This document shows, piece after piece, positions 36,501 through 44,489 of a DNA stretch of 54,052 bases; positions within the stretch are counted from its first letter, which is position 1, and every line of letters starts with the position of its first letter. Below the pieces are notes generated by a model. That model saw only the letters and a program-made list of their open reading frames with translations, searched no databases and was not told the origin of the DNA. The position numbers were made by a program, and so were the translations under genes. The stretch is from Bryobacterales bacterium (GTDB lineage: Bacteria > Acidobacteriota > Terriglobia > Bryobacterales > Bryobacteraceae). Location: NCBI GenBank assembly GCA_027459465.1, contig DAIDIH010000169.1:1-54052 (forward strand), written 5' to 3'.

Positions 36501-36874
36501 GACTGGGCGGCAGTGCCGGGGTGCAGGGTGAGCCGGATATCCAGCACATCTCCGACATGGAGAACGATGCCCTTCTGCACCAGAGTGTCGAAGCCTTGGA
36601 CCGAAACCTCGAGGTTGTAGGTATCCGGCTTGAGCAGCGGAGCGACGGCAATGCCTTCGGCGTTGGTGGCCAGCGTTCGGGCGATGTTACCTGTGAGCGC
36701 GCCTTTTACCACCACCTGGGCGTTCGGAATGACGGCTTCGCTGGTGTCGCTTACCGTCACCTGAATCTCGCCGGTCGAAGTCTGCGCGGGCGCGCGCGAA
36801 GCGAGCCCGAGCAGCGCGACGAGCGGCAACAGCGCCCCAATGGCCGGCCGGCGAAAACGATAGTCACGAAGCAT
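33575..36874 (-). CDS. Oar-like TonB-dependent receptor with carboxypeptidase-like N-domain
   Basis: A 1099-residue outer-membrane protein. A signal peptide (ending RAPAQ near residue 31) is followed by a carboxypeptidase regulatory-like beta domain (GEIQVTVSDTSEAVIPNAQV to LEVSVQGFDTLV), then the plug (LSQVMDRQQIIQLPLNGRDYL) and a long beta barrel ending in VQFALRLSF with a terminal aromatic residue, as barrel assembly requires. Acidobacteria have many such Oar-like receptors, thought to import glycans or other large molecules. It lies between a winged-helix regulator (104 bp upstream) and a sulfatase (15 bp downstream). Confidence 0.92.
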   Translation of the reverse strand: MLRDYRFRRPAIGALLPLVALLGLASRAPAQTSTGEIQVTVSDTSEAVIPNAQVVVKGALTGNIARTLATNAEGIAVAPLLKPDTYNLEVSVQGFDTLVQKGIVLHVGDVLDIRLTLHPGTAAQSVTVVGQAPLVEDKSGTLSQVMDRQQIIQLPLNGRDYLQLGNLAAGAVPSAGSRDDTFSAYGNTGLQNAFLLDGARNVNYLRGLDNRARDMVRPPLDALSEFSVQTSNYSAEFGASAGAVVNAITKSGTNELHGSAYDFLRNSALDAADFFSNNGHKPLLVQNQYGGSLGGPMIKNKAWLFGAYEGLHIGSEGTDVSTVPTAALRAGNFGSTPVYNPFSTVPNPSGSGYVRTPFPNNTIPASLLNPVGGSLIGRYPLPNLPGAANNFLYNSPQVQTSQNADLRGDIQVSAEDSMFVRFSITRAATDANAALPAPAQTPVDRTIDSEGIGYGYTRTFSPTLVNEFRLSWTRLTLSQDATLGYDQIISGSLDPIIKSSIPTFGIAGYATIGAQPGCCGNDPLTKSSGVWDLSDNVSKTLGRHQLKFGVDYQAIRPTTFAALGGRGSFGFNGVFSQNPQHRAGTGSGVADMLLGLANTANTGTVADVVERGYYLGEYVQDEWAVTSRLTLNLGLRYETFFPYTETKNQMGNFIIDPQDPLYGHLVFAGNPAKPDSLVYQDNHNWAPRVGFAYRVPGSKDLVVRGSYGIFYAQDEGLGVTSRMTSNPPFFGYGGIALISDQLNPATAFLLAPNASIPRPTPVPPSQFVLKPSATTPLVSWNQQALTPYVQEWNFTIEKQLPFDMVWSTNYVGNAGTHLWGQYDANQPLTNGPGSPNTRRPFAQYTDASIKRIAPWDTSNYEGLSTRLEKRFGSGLEFLTTFTYGRAIDLQDPALDVCDGCSAGDTVQNGYDLAANRGVSDNNVPLRFTLSGIWDVPLGRGHAALNHGIASALVSHWEISGIYQVQSGLPFTVTLPFDNANAGTVSRPNRICNGSLSNPTLQEYFNLSCFTTPAPYVFGNSGRNILTGPGENDVDLGLHRSFVLPIEKPTQLEFRAEAFNLFNHPMFSNPVSAIDLVNSGVISSTSVPNREVQFALRLSF

Positions 36875-36978
36875 ATACCCTCCTCAGACCCTAAACGGTG
36901 AGTTTGAGCCGGATGAAAGGCGCGGACAAGGGGTTTTCACTGGGAAAAACAGGACGGAAGTCCGTGAAAACGCGGTAA

Positions 36979-38268
36979 CTAGCGCGTGGGTGCGGAGATG
37001 GCGCGCGATGCGGCGATGCGCATGGTCCAAGGGGCGTCGCCGATGGCGCGGGCTTCGACCAGGAGTTCGAACCAGGGAACGGACTTGGGAGAACCCGTGC
37101 GAAACAGTTGAAGTATGGTGTCGAGCGAGTCGGCGCGGGTCAGAAAGAGACTCGCGGCTTGTGTCGAGGCGCTGTGCGGACCTCCGGCGAGGAGGACGCG
37201 GTTGCCCGGAGAGAGGCCCGGCAGATAGGCGAGGCGAGCGTAGCAGACGTCGGTTTTGGTCGAGGGGTCGGTGAAGTTGTAGTACTCGGATTGTTCACCG
37301 GGGCGCGGGTGTCGATTGACGATGTGGGAGCGGTGGGTCGTGGGGTCGACCACGATCTGGAAGTTAAGGGTACCGTCGAAGAGTTGGACCCAGGGGTCGC
37401 CCCAGGGCCCGGAAATGAGCAGCGCGTTGTCCCGCTCGAAATCCTTGACGGACAGCGTGCGGGGATGGCGGACGGACAGTTCCGAGGGTGGGACGACCTG
37501 AGCGAAGTGAGGAATCAGACGGAGGACGAAGCCCTGCGTGAGTTCGAGGTCGAAAAACTCTTTGGAATTGGAGGCGATGACCGGCGGTAGACCGCGAAGG
37601 CCCTCGGGAGTCAAAAACTGGCGGTTGATATAGTCCTCGAGCTGGACGGGGCGGCCGGTGAGATTTTGGTAACGTTGCAGGTCTGCGTCGGGGACGACGA
37701 CGAGGAGGCGCTGGCCGGGGGAAGGGTCAAGGAGGTCGAGCAGGCAGCGTGGCTGGGTGTGGGCGGCGGCGGACGGAGCGGTGCGCCGTCCGAGGAGAAA
37801 GGCGCCGGCGAGAAGCAGCAGGAAACCGGCGGCGAGCGCTGCGAGCGACAGCGGTCGTCTGAACTTGCGAGAAGCAGGAACAGCATGGGTGGGTTCGGCG
37901 GCAACAAGCGCGAGCGAGTAAGAACCCTTGGGGATGGCGAGGCGGTATGCGGCGTTGGCGCCCGGGCCGGAATAATATTCGTCGAGCTTGGCGCGGAGTT
38001 GGCGGACGTTGGAGCGGACGATGTTGTCCTCGGCGGCGCTGTAGTTGGCGGGGCGCGAGAAAACGCGCTGGCCGATAATGGGTTCTTTCAGCGACTCCGT
38101 GTCGCCCTTGATGGTGTTATCGGCGATGTAAGTGAGCAACTGCCGGAGGCGCGGCGAGCGTTGGAAGGAGGGACTGGAGAGAACATCCTGGACGGCGAGG
38201 CGGAGCGGCTGAGCGGCCGTTTCCGAAAGTTCGGCGAGCGGGTCGTGACTGAGGGGCGGCGCGGCCAT
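36979..38268 (-). CDS. Membrane-anchored winged-helix regulator
   Basis: A 429-residue protein with three parts: an N-terminal winged-helix-like DNA-binding region (SFQRSPRLRQLLTYIADNTI, EPIIGQRVFSRPANYSAAED, RSNVRQLRAKLDEYYSGPG, RLAIPKGSYSLAL, about residues 30-120), a transmembrane helix (LAALAAGFLLLLAGAFLLG, about 148-166) and an exported C-terminal domain of about 260 residues that could sense ligand. The architecture recalls CadC/ToxR-type membrane regulators and is common in Acidobacteria. Its place before the TonB receptor and sulfatase genes, on the same strand, suggests it controls them. The ligand is unknown. Confidence 0.8.
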   Translation of the reverse strand: MAAPPLSHDPLAELSETAAQPLRLAVQDVLSSPSFQRSPRLRQLLTYIADNTIKGDTESLKEPIIGQRVFSRPANYSAAEDNIVRSNVRQLRAKLDEYYSGPGANAAYRLAIPKGSYSLALVAAEPTHAVPASRKFRRPLSLAALAAGFLLLLAGAFLLGRRTAPSAAAHTQPRCLLDLLDPSPGQRLLVVVPDADLQRYQNLTGRPVQLEDYINRQFLTPEGLRGLPPVIASNSKEFFDLELTQGFVLRLIPHFAQVVPPSELSVRHPRTLSVKDFERDNALLISGPWGDPWVQLFDGTLNFQIVVDPTTHRSHIVNRHPRPGEQSEYYNFTDPSTKTDVCYARLAYLPGLSPGNRVLLAGGPHSASTQAASLFLTRADSLDTILQLFRTGSPKSVPWFELLVEARAIGDAPWTMRIAASRAISAPTR

Positions 38269-38318
38269 CGGGAGCGAAAACCAGGGTGCTCCCTATCATA
38301 TCTCCGTTGATAAGGTTT

Positions 38319-39233
38319 TTACTCCATCGACCACTGGTCGCCGACGGAGGCGACGGTGAGGCGATGGGAGTCGCCTCCAATGGCGTTGGCGAAGCGCTCG
38401 ATGGGCTCGGTCCGGCCTTCGCGGCTGAGGCGGAAGGTCTGGTGGTGGACCGGGAGGAGAAACTCGGCGCCGCTCTGGTTGGCCATGGCGAGCGCCTGTT
38501 CCGGGTTGCAGTGGACGTGAATCCACGGGTCGTAGGCGCCGATGGGAACAATGGCTAAGTCGACGCGGCGGTGGGTGCGGAGGGCGCGGAACGTGTCGGT
38601 GTAGGCGGTGTCGCCACCGAACACGACGCGGCGGCGCGGGCTTTCAACATGGTAGCCGTTGTAGCCGCGGTAAATGTCGGTCTGAACGCGGGCGCCCCAG
38701 TGACGGACGCGGAAGGCGCGGATCTTGAGAGGGCCGACGCGGATCGATTCGTCCCAGCCGAGTTCGTGGACCGCCCTCCAGCGCCTGGGGCGGAGCAGGT
38801 CGGCCGTGCTCGATGCGGTGACGATGGTTGTGTTCAGGCTTTCGAACCGGCGGAGAGTGGGTTTGTCGAAGTGGTCAAGATGAGCGTGAGAAAGGAGGAT
38901 GAGATCGACGTGCGGCATGGCCTCCGGGCCTTCGAGGGCGGGTTCGACCAGGCGCTTGGGACCGAGCGTGACGGCGCCGAACTTGAAGCCGCAGCGGGGG
39001 CCGAGGACGGGATCGGTGAGAACCGTGAAGCCGTCGATGCGGAAGAGTACGGTGCTGTGGCCGAGCCAGGCGGCATGCAGCCCGTCGCCGGACCAGCGGT
39101 GCAGATCGGGGCGCCGGGGGGCGGGTTGGACGCCATCGCGCCGGCCGCGTTGCACTTCGCGCCAGGCGGTTTTGAGAAGTCCTCGGGGAATGGTCGGAAA
39201 AACAGGAGGGGTACGGTTTACGGCAGGTTGCAT
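38319..39233 (-). CDS. MBL-fold metallo-hydrolase (NAPE-PLD/UlaG-like)
   Basis: About 304 residues of the metallo-beta-lactamase fold. The start of the fold, AAWLGHSTVLFRIDGFTVLTDPVLGPR, and the zinc motif LLSHAHLDHFD are typical of the branch with NAPE-hydrolysing phospholipase D and UlaG; VVFGGDTAYTDTF and LLPVHHQTFRL supply further ligands. The start is set at ATG 39233 because a GATAAA hexamer lies 7 bases before it; the longer frame from 39305 adds 24 residues without family likeness. The substrate is unknown. It is divergent from the hypothetical gene at 39329. Confidence 0.87.
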   Translation of the reverse strand: MQPAVNRTPPVFPTIPRGLLKTAWREVQRGRRDGVQPAPRRPDLHRWSGDGLHAAWLGHSTVLFRIDGFTVLTDPVLGPRCGFKFGAVTLGPKRLVEPALEGPEAMPHVDLILLSHAHLDHFDKPTLRRFESLNTTIVTASSTADLLRPRRWRAVHELGWDESIRVGPLKIRAFRVRHWGARVQTDIYRGYNGYHVESPRRRVVFGGDTAYTDTFRALRTHRRVDLAIVPIGAYDPWIHVHCNPEQALAMANQSGAEFLLPVHHQTFRLSREGRTEPIERFANAIGGDSHRLTVASVGDQWSME

Positions 39234-39328
39234 TACAGCCTTTATCTTTATGATGCCGCAGGCAGGGAGAGGGTTGCCGAAACGGCCTCGGGTGAGAGTT
39301 TTCACCGCCGGCCGGAACCAGATTCTAT

Positions 39329-39784
39329 ATGCTGCGAGCGTTGGCGTGTGGCTTGGTGTTTCTGCTCGCCTGCCAGGCCGGCGGCGTTCCGGGCTCCCGG
39401 CTCGAGTATGTCGGAGGCACGATTTCCGAGATCCCGCAGGGGTGCAGCGGCCGCGGGCAGGTGACCGACGACGTCTATTTTGTCTTTTATTCTCATAAAG
39501 CTAGCTGGCGAATCCCGTACGAGAGCATCGACTTTATCGAATACGGGCAGAAGGTAAACCGAAGGTACCTGACCGCGGTGCTCATCTCGCCGCTGTTCCT
39601 GCTGGCCAAGAAGCGCGAGCACTTTCTCACCGTGGGCTACACGGACGACAAGGGGCGCCATCAGGCGATGGTGTTCCGGGTCGATAAGGATGGGATCCGC
39701 ACGATGCTGGTGGGCCTGGAGGCGAAGACGGGCAAGCGGATCGACTACCAGGACGACGAGGCGCGAAAGGCGGGTAAAGGATGA
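39329..39784 (+). CDS. Hypothetical secreted protein or lipoprotein
   Basis: A 151-residue protein with an N-terminal hydrophobic signal and LLAC lipobox-like cysteine (ACGLVFLLACQAG). The rest mixes short strands (SRLEYVGGTISEIP, WRIPYESIDFIEYGQKV) and a hydrophobic stretch (AVLISPLFLLAKK), resembling small acidobacterial proteins that carry a surface-exposed beta domain. The start is ATG 39329 or TTG 39341; a TATGCT hexamer covers the ATG and lies 7 bases before the TTG, so the TTG may be the leaderless start. The stop overlaps the next gene (ATGA). Function unknown. Confidence 0.7.
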   Translation: MLRALACGLVFLLACQAGGVPGSRLEYVGGTISEIPQGCSGRGQVTDDVYFVFYSHKASWRIPYESIDFIEYGQKVNRRYLTAVLISPLFLLAKKREHFLTVGYTDDKGRHQAMVFRVDKDGIRTMLVGLEAKTGKRIDYQDDEARKAGKG

Positions 39785-40422
39785 CAGCGGGACTGTGGGT
39801 GCTGGTGCTCCTATTTTCCGATCCGCCGGCGAAGACGTCACCTCCGCCGAAACCCCCGGTGGCGGCGGCGGCGATTCCGCCGGATGACGAGACCACGAAG
39901 ATGCTCGCGAAGGTGCGGCGCATATATGTGGATACGCTGACCGGGGGCGACGAGGCGCTGCAGTTTCGCGACATGGTGATGAGCAGCCTTGAGCAGACCA
40001 AGACCTTCCTGGTGACGGAGAATCCGGACAAGGCGGATGCGGTGCTGAAGGGCGCCGCCGACGACCAGGTATTCACCGACTACCACGACTCGGAGGAAAG
40101 CATCGGGGTGCATGCGCAGGAGAGCCACGCCAGCGGATGGAGGGACCGGTACGACGGCGGCAACAACGCGAACTCGCACGGGATCGGGATGACGGACAGC
40201 GACGCGGTGCACTCGGAGGAGCGGAAGCACGAGGCGTTCGCCGCGCTGCGCCTGGTGGACCGGGACGGGGACGTGATCTGGTCCAGCACCCAGGAGAGCC
40301 TGGGGGGCAAGTATGCCGGGGCTTCGGCGGATGTGGCGGCGCGGATCGCGAAGCAACTGGCGGCGGACTACCGGCGGGCCAAGGCGGTGGCCGCGGGGGT
40401 AAAGCCGCCGCAAGCGCCGTAA
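39781..40422 (+). CDS. Hypothetical exported protein
   Basis: A 213-residue protein. A short hydrophobic N-terminus (GLWVLVLLF) and Pro/Ala-rich segment suggest export. The body (KVRRIYVDTLTGGDEALQFRD, then SLEQTKTFLVTENPDKADAVLKG) looks like the alpha/beta domain of CsgG/FlgO-like lipoproteins in which strands of the form RIYVDTL alternate with helices, but this is weak. The second half has LRLVDRDGDVIWSSTQES and a C-terminal helix (VAARIAKQLAADYRRA). It is coupled by ATGA to the gene before it. Function unknown. Confidence 0.72.
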   Translation: MTAGLWVLVLLFSDPPAKTSPPPKPPVAAAAIPPDDETTKMLAKVRRIYVDTLTGGDEALQFRDMVMSSLEQTKTFLVTENPDKADAVLKGAADDQVFTDYHDSEESIGVHAQESHASGWRDRYDGGNNANSHGIGMTDSDAVHSEERKHEAFAALRLVDRDGDVIWSSTQESLGGKYAGASADVAARIAKQLAADYRRAKAVAAGVKPPQAP

Positions 40423-40445
40423 ATACCGGGTCATCCGGACCGGCG

Positions 40446-40451
40446 TATGCT
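40446..40451 (+). promoter_or_regulatory. Candidate -10 box of the 604-residue protein gene
   Basis: TATGCT lies 7 bases before ATG 40459 with no Shine-Dalgarno between, which also decides the start against the in-frame ATG at 40447 that lies inside the hexamer. Confidence 0.45.
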
Positions 40452-40458
40452 GGTCTCC

Positions 40459-42273
40459 ATGGGACGCTGGTTTTTGCCGGCGGTGTTGTGCGTGGGCACT
40501 TTGGCCGCGGACAAGGACCCGGCCGCGGCGGCGAAGGCGCGGCGGACGGAGGCTTTGAACCACGCGCATGCGCTGGGGGATCGGTTCGGGAAGTTTCGCG
40601 ACCCAATCGTGAGCGCGGAGGCGGAGGGGACGCTGGCCTCGGTGGTTTGCCCGTATGAGCATGCTTACGCGGTGAGTTTGTTCGAGCGGGCGCTGGGGCA
40701 GTTGCGGGATCAGGATCCCGGGGCGGGCGACAGCGGGCATGCGGCGTTTCAGTTCGCGCGGAGCGGGGTCTTGCGGGACGCCGCGCAGTGCGACGCGAAA
40801 CTGGCGGCGAAGCAGGTGCAGGGCGGAGCGGACCTGGCTACCGCGATGAGTCTTGCCTTGAGCAATCCGGACGCGGCGGCGCAGATGGCAGCGAGCGCGG
40901 CGGCGAGCGAACTGGACCATCAGCAGATGTCGTCGCTGTTCTTTGTTCTGCAGATGGTGCGGGCGAAGTCGCCGGCGGCGGCGGACCAGATTTTCCTTCA
41001 GGCGCTGCAGACCATCGATGCCGGTCCAACGTTTTCGCCGATGACGTTTCTGACGCTGGGCAATTACTTGTTTGGTCCGCTGACGAACGGGCAGATGGGC
41101 GATGCGATTTCGTACCGGTCGGTTGGAGGCGTGCCGACGGTCGACATCACGGCCAACCGCAGCGGCGCCACGGCGGCGCTGGCGAGGCCGTATCTGGAGA
41201 CGGCGCTCGATCTGCTGAACCGGCCGCTCGCGCCCGCGGCAGGTGGGGATTCGATGGAGAGCGACTCGGCGCAAACGCGTTACGCGATGGCGTACCAGTT
41301 AGTGCCGAAGGCCCAGCAGTTCGCGCCGGACTTAGTGAGTGCGTTTCAAAGCGCGATGGCGACGCTCGAGGCGAACCTGCCCGATTCGTTCCTCGATCCT
41401 TCGACGTTCAGCGGGCTGGGAACGTCGCTCGAAGACGACTCGGCCACACAGAAAGCAATCAGCGCGGACTCGACGGACCCGAAGACGAAGGATGAACTGC
41501 GGCTAAATGCGATTTCGAATTTGTACCGCGGAACCGACACGGCGAAGATGCGGGAGTTGGCGCGCGGGATGGACGATGCGGACGCGAAGGCGAAGGTGAT
41601 GGACTTGATCACGTTTCGCGAAGGGACAATCGCGATTGAGAAGAAAGATATGGCCGGGGCGAGGAAAGCGATTGCGGCGCTGGGTCCGAGCGGGAAGCGC
41701 GGGTTGCTCGAATTAGCGCTGGCGCCGTTGATCAAGGAGCATGATCAGAGTTACCAGACTTACTCGCAGGCGATTCGGGATGCGGCTTATGCCCCGATGA
41801 TGCTTACTCCGAACTTACTGCTGGCGGCGGCGTGGGGACTTAGCGGGCTTGATGCGGATTATGCGATGGGTGTGCTGGCGTCGGCGGTAGATGCTTACAA
41901 CGAGCTGGACCGGAAATATCCGCGGCTTGCCACGCGCGGCCAGACTTGGCTGAGTACGGGCTCCGTTGGAACGGCCAAAGCCAGGGATGACGAACCTCCG
42001 CCGGGGCGGAGCGGGGAAGTGATTCAAGCCTCGACGGAGTTCGTGACTACGCACAGTGTGAGAGGCGGATTCCCGCTGAAGATGCCGGAGGGATTCGAAA
42101 TGAACCAGGCGCTTGGGCCGCTGGCGGTGCGGAATGCCGAGCGCGTGCGGGCGATTGTGGAAGGACTCGAGTCCGAGCAAAGGCAGGCCGCGGCGCTGAC
42201 GTGGCTGGTTGAAACCGAGCTGCGGGCCGCGTTTCCGAATCGGCCCGCGGCGGCAGATTCGGGAGGCAGGTGA
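40459..42273 (+). CDS. Large hypothetical exported protein, helical repeats
   Basis: A 604-residue protein beginning with a signal peptide (MGRWFLPAVLCVGTLAA). The remainder is almost all helical, with repeated Ala-rich helices (PDAAAQMAASAAASELDHQQ, KAKVMDLITFREGTIAIEKK), suggestive of TPR- or HEAT-like scaffolding, though no exact repeat consensus is evident. It contains no catalytic motif. The start is chosen at 40459 as described for the -10 box. The next gene begins with GTG inside its stop codon (GTGA), so the two are coupled. Function unknown. Confidence 0.78.
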   Translation: MGRWFLPAVLCVGTLAADKDPAAAAKARRTEALNHAHALGDRFGKFRDPIVSAEAEGTLASVVCPYEHAYAVSLFERALGQLRDQDPGAGDSGHAAFQFARSGVLRDAAQCDAKLAAKQVQGGADLATAMSLALSNPDAAAQMAASAAASELDHQQMSSLFFVLQMVRAKSPAAADQIFLQALQTIDAGPTFSPMTFLTLGNYLFGPLTNGQMGDAISYRSVGGVPTVDITANRSGATAALARPYLETALDLLNRPLAPAAGGDSMESDSAQTRYAMAYQLVPKAQQFAPDLVSAFQSAMATLEANLPDSFLDPSTFSGLGTSLEDDSATQKAISADSTDPKTKDELRLNAISNLYRGTDTAKMRELARGMDDADAKAKVMDLITFREGTIAIEKKDMAGARKAIAALGPSGKRGLLELALAPLIKEHDQSYQTYSQAIRDAAYAPMMLTPNLLLAAAWGLSGLDADYAMGVLASAVDAYNELDRKYPRLATRGQTWLSTGSVGTAKARDDEPPPGRSGEVIQASTEFVTTHSVRGGFPLKMPEGFEMNQALGPLAVRNAERVRAIVEGLESEQRQAAALTWLVETELRAAFPNRPAAADSGGR

Positions 42274-42797
42274 AGACGTCGGTATTTTGCGGAGTGAGCG
42301 TGGACGGGTTTCTCGCCCGGCCGGACCACGGGCTTGATTTCCTGGATACGGGCGGGCAGGAACCGCACGGCTTCGACGAGTTTTACTCGAGCGTCGATGT
42401 CATTGTGATAGGCCGAAAGACATTCGATGTGGCGCTGAGTTTTGGCCAGTGGTATTACGGTCCAAAGCCGGTGGTGGTGCTGAGTAGCCGTCCGGTCGAT
42501 TTTTCGGCGGTTAAGGGCGGCGTGGTTGAGCAGATGTCGGGAGAACCGGCGGAGATTGTAACGCAGCTTGAAGCCCGTGGCTATAAGCATGCTTACATCG
42601 ATGGTGGAATCACGATTCAGCGGTTTCTGGCCGCTGGAATGATCGACCGGCTTATAGTTACGCGCGTGCCGGTGCTCGTCGGCGCGGGGATTCCGTTGTT
42701 TGGCCCGCTGCCGCGAGATATCAAGCTGCGCCATGTCGCCACCCGTACTTACAAGGGCGGCTTAGTGCAGAGCGAGTACGAGATCGACCGCGGTTAG
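42270..42797 (+). CDS. Dihydrofolate-reductase-like (RibD C-terminal) oxidoreductase
   Basis: A 175-residue NADPH-dependent reductase-like protein. The N-terminus VFCGVSVDGFLARPDHGLDFLD, the centre VDVIVIGRKTFDVAL, and AYIDGGITIQRFLAAGMIDRL with RVPVLVGAGIPLF match the RibD C-terminal/YyaP-type family. These proteins relate to DHFR and to the riboflavin reductase RibD, but most have no assigned substrate. The GTG start overlaps the stop of the previous gene. Confidence 0.9.
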   Translation: MKTSVFCGVSVDGFLARPDHGLDFLDTGGQEPHGFDEFYSSVDVIVIGRKTFDVALSFGQWYYGPKPVVVLSSRPVDFSAVKGGVVEQMSGEPAEIVTQLEARGYKHAYIDGGITIQRFLAAGMIDRLIVTRVPVLVGAGIPLFGPLPRDIKLRHVATRTYKGGLVQSEYEIDRG

Positions 42798-42813
42798 CCG
42801 CCGGCGTGAAATT

Positions 42814-43071
42814 GTGTGGGCTACCGAAGGCCGGGAGTTGTTGGCGGGGTTTCTTGCAGTTGTGTCGATTGCTTGCGGTGCGTCGGAGGCGGAGCGGAGT
42901 GCGCTGCGGCAGCACGCGGCCACGACGAGCGTCGCGACCTGGTCGGTCATCGTCGATATGACTGCCGAAAGGGGGACTTACCGGGTCGGGCTTACCTTTA
43001 TTACCCTGGCGAAAGGAAAGATTTATCTGGTTGTTATCGGGCAGCCTGCGCCCGGAGGGCGGGCCGGTTAG
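42814..43071 (+). CDS. Possible small secreted protein (doubtful)
   Basis: An 85-residue frame starting at GTG 42814. It opens with a stretch that could be a signal peptide (LLAGFLAVVSIACGASEA), and the C-terminal half (GTYRVGLTFITLAKGKIYLVV) has strand-like hydrophobicity. No Shine-Dalgarno and no family likeness are seen. It ends one base before the stop of the convergent MoaD-like gene. It may be spurious; otherwise the 274 bp between the DHFR-like and MoaD-like genes are non-coding. Confidence 0.3.
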   Translation: MWATEGRELLAGFLAVVSIACGASEAERSALRQHAATTSVATWSVIVDMTAERGTYRVGLTFITLAKGKIYLVVIGQPAPGGRAG

Positions 43072-43377
43072 TTAGCCGCCGGCGATGGCGCCGATGACTA
43101 AGAAAGGTTCGCGGCCGGCGAGGACGGGTTGGGGGAGCGGGGTGTCGATGGACTCGAAGGACAGGTCTTCCTGGCAGGCGAAGAAGCGGATGAAGGGGCG
43201 GCGCTGGAGCGTGGTGTGGTCGCGGATGGTTCCGAGCAGCGGCGGGTAAGCGGCTTCGAGGGCGTCGAGGAGGGTGCGCTGGGTGGGCGTACCCTCCACG
43301 TGGATTGTAACTTCGCCTTTGACGCGCGCCAGCGTGCGTAAGTGGGCGGGTAATTCGACTCGGATCGCCGTGCTCAC
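43072..43377 (-). CDS. MoaD/ThiS-family ubiquitin-like protein ending in Gly-Gly
   Basis: A 101-residue beta-grasp protein: [20 protein letters not shown], then [26 protein letters not shown] and the C-terminal VIGAIAGG. The protein ends exactly in Gly-Gly, as needed for adenylation by an E1-like enzyme and thiocarboxylate formation or conjugation. It is not encoded with molybdopterin or thiamine genes but as the last gene of an operon with an Asp-box propeller and an HxlR regulator. The GTG start overlaps the propeller stop (GTGA). It may be a sulfur carrier or a protein modifier; no E1-like partner lies in the window. Confidence 0.88.
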   Translation of the reverse strand: MSTAIRVELPAHLRTLARVKGEVTIHVEGTPTQRTLLDALEAAYPPLLGTIRDHTTLQRRPFIRFFACQEDLSFESIDTPLPQPVLAGREPFLVIGAIAGG

Positions 43378-44489
43378 TTCAGCGTTTGGACCTCGATGGA
43401 AAGAACGGCCGGGAGATGTTCGACGATTGAAGTCCAGGTGTCGCCGGAGTCGGGGGAGACGAAGACCTGGCCGCCGGTGGTGCCGAAGTAAATGCCGCAG
43501 GAGTCGAGCGAATCAACGGCCATGGCGTCGCGGAGCACGTCGACGTAGCAGTTATCCGGCGGGAGGCCTTTGCTAAGCTCTTCCCATTCGTTGCCGCCGG
43601 TGCGGCTGCGCCAGACGCGGAGTTTGCCGTCGATGGGAAAGTGTTCGGAGTCGCTCTTGATGGGGACGACGTAGAGGGTTTCGGGTTCGTGGGCGTGGAC
43701 GTCGATGCAGAAGCCGAAGTCGGTGGGTAAGTTGCCGCTGACTTCGGTCCAGGCATCGCCGGCGTTGTCGGTGCGCATAACGTCCCAGTGCTTCTGCATG
43801 AACAGCGTGCCGGGGCGGGAGGGGTGGAGGGCCATGTGATGGACGCAGTGGCCGACTTCCGCGGTGGGGTCGGGGATGTACTGGCTGCGCAGGCCCTGGT
43901 TGATGGCTTTCCACGTCGCGCCGCCGTCGTCGGTGCGGAAGGCGCCGGCCGCGGAGATGGCGATGTAAATGCGCTGGGGGTTGGAGGGATCGAGGAGGAT
44001 GGTGTGGAGGCCGAGTCCGCCGGCGCCGGGCTGCCAACCGGCGCCTGTGCCGTGATTGCGGAGGCCAGGGAGTTCCTGCCAGGTCTGGCCGCCGTCGGTG
44101 GTGCGGAAGAGAGCGGCGTCCTCGACGCCGGCGTAGACGGTGTCGGGATCGGTGAGGGAGGGTTCGAAGTGCCAGACGCGCTTGAACTCCCAGGGATGCG
44201 GCGTGCCGTCGTACCATTTGTGAGTTCCGGGCGTGCCGTCATAGGCGAACTTATTGCCGACGGTTTCCCAGGTTTTGCCGCCGTCGTTCGAGCGTTGGAC
44301 CATCTGGCCGAACCAGCCGGAAGACTGCGAGGCGTAGATGCGGTTCGGGTCGGCGGGTGAGCCTTTGAGGTGATACAGTTCCCAGCCCGCGAATTGCGGG
44401 CCGTTGACGGTCCAGTTCTTTCGTTTGCCGTCGGATTCCAGGATGAACGCGCCTTTGCGCGTTCCGACTAATACGCGGACTGAACTCAC
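43374..44489 (-). CDS. Cytoplasmic BNR/Asp-box beta-propeller protein
   Basis: A 371-residue propeller with five Asp boxes: [32 protein letters not shown] and SPDSGDTW, roughly 45-75 residues apart. It starts at GTG 44489, which has a GGAGGAG Shine-Dalgarno and overlaps the HxlR stop; the longer frame from 44693 is the regulator read in another frame. No signal peptide is present ([20 protein letters not shown]), so it is cytoplasmic, unlike most Asp-box sialidases and plant-type propellers. The sialidase FRIP and catalytic Tyr/Glu pattern is not seen, so the sialidase label common to such proteins is doubtful. Translationally coupled to the MoaD-like gene. Confidence 0.88.
   Translation of the reverse strand: MSSVRVLVGTRKGAFILESDGKRKNWTVNGPQFAGWELYHLKGSPADPNRIYASQSSGWFGQMVQRSNDGGKTWETVGNKFAYDGTPGTHKWYDGTPHPWEFKRVWHFEPSLTDPDTVYAGVEDAALFRTTDGGQTWQELPGLRNHGTGAGWQPGAGGLGLHTILLDPSNPQRIYIAISAAGAFRTDDGGATWKAINQGLRSQYIPDPTAEVGHCVHHMALHPSRPGTLFMQKHWDVMRTDNAGDAWTEVSGNLPTDFGFCIDVHAHEPETLYVVPIKSDSEHFPIDGKLRVWRSRTGGNEWEELSKGLPPDNCYVDVLRDAMAVDSLDSCGIYFGTTGGQVFVSPDSGDTWTSIVEHLPAVLSIEVQTLK

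Noticed and set aside
33686..36901. A 1071-residue plus-strand open frame
   Set aside because: It is antisense to the TonB receptor gene, has no Shine-Dalgarno or family motif, and its Arg/Val/Gly-rich composition is that of a high-GC shadow frame.
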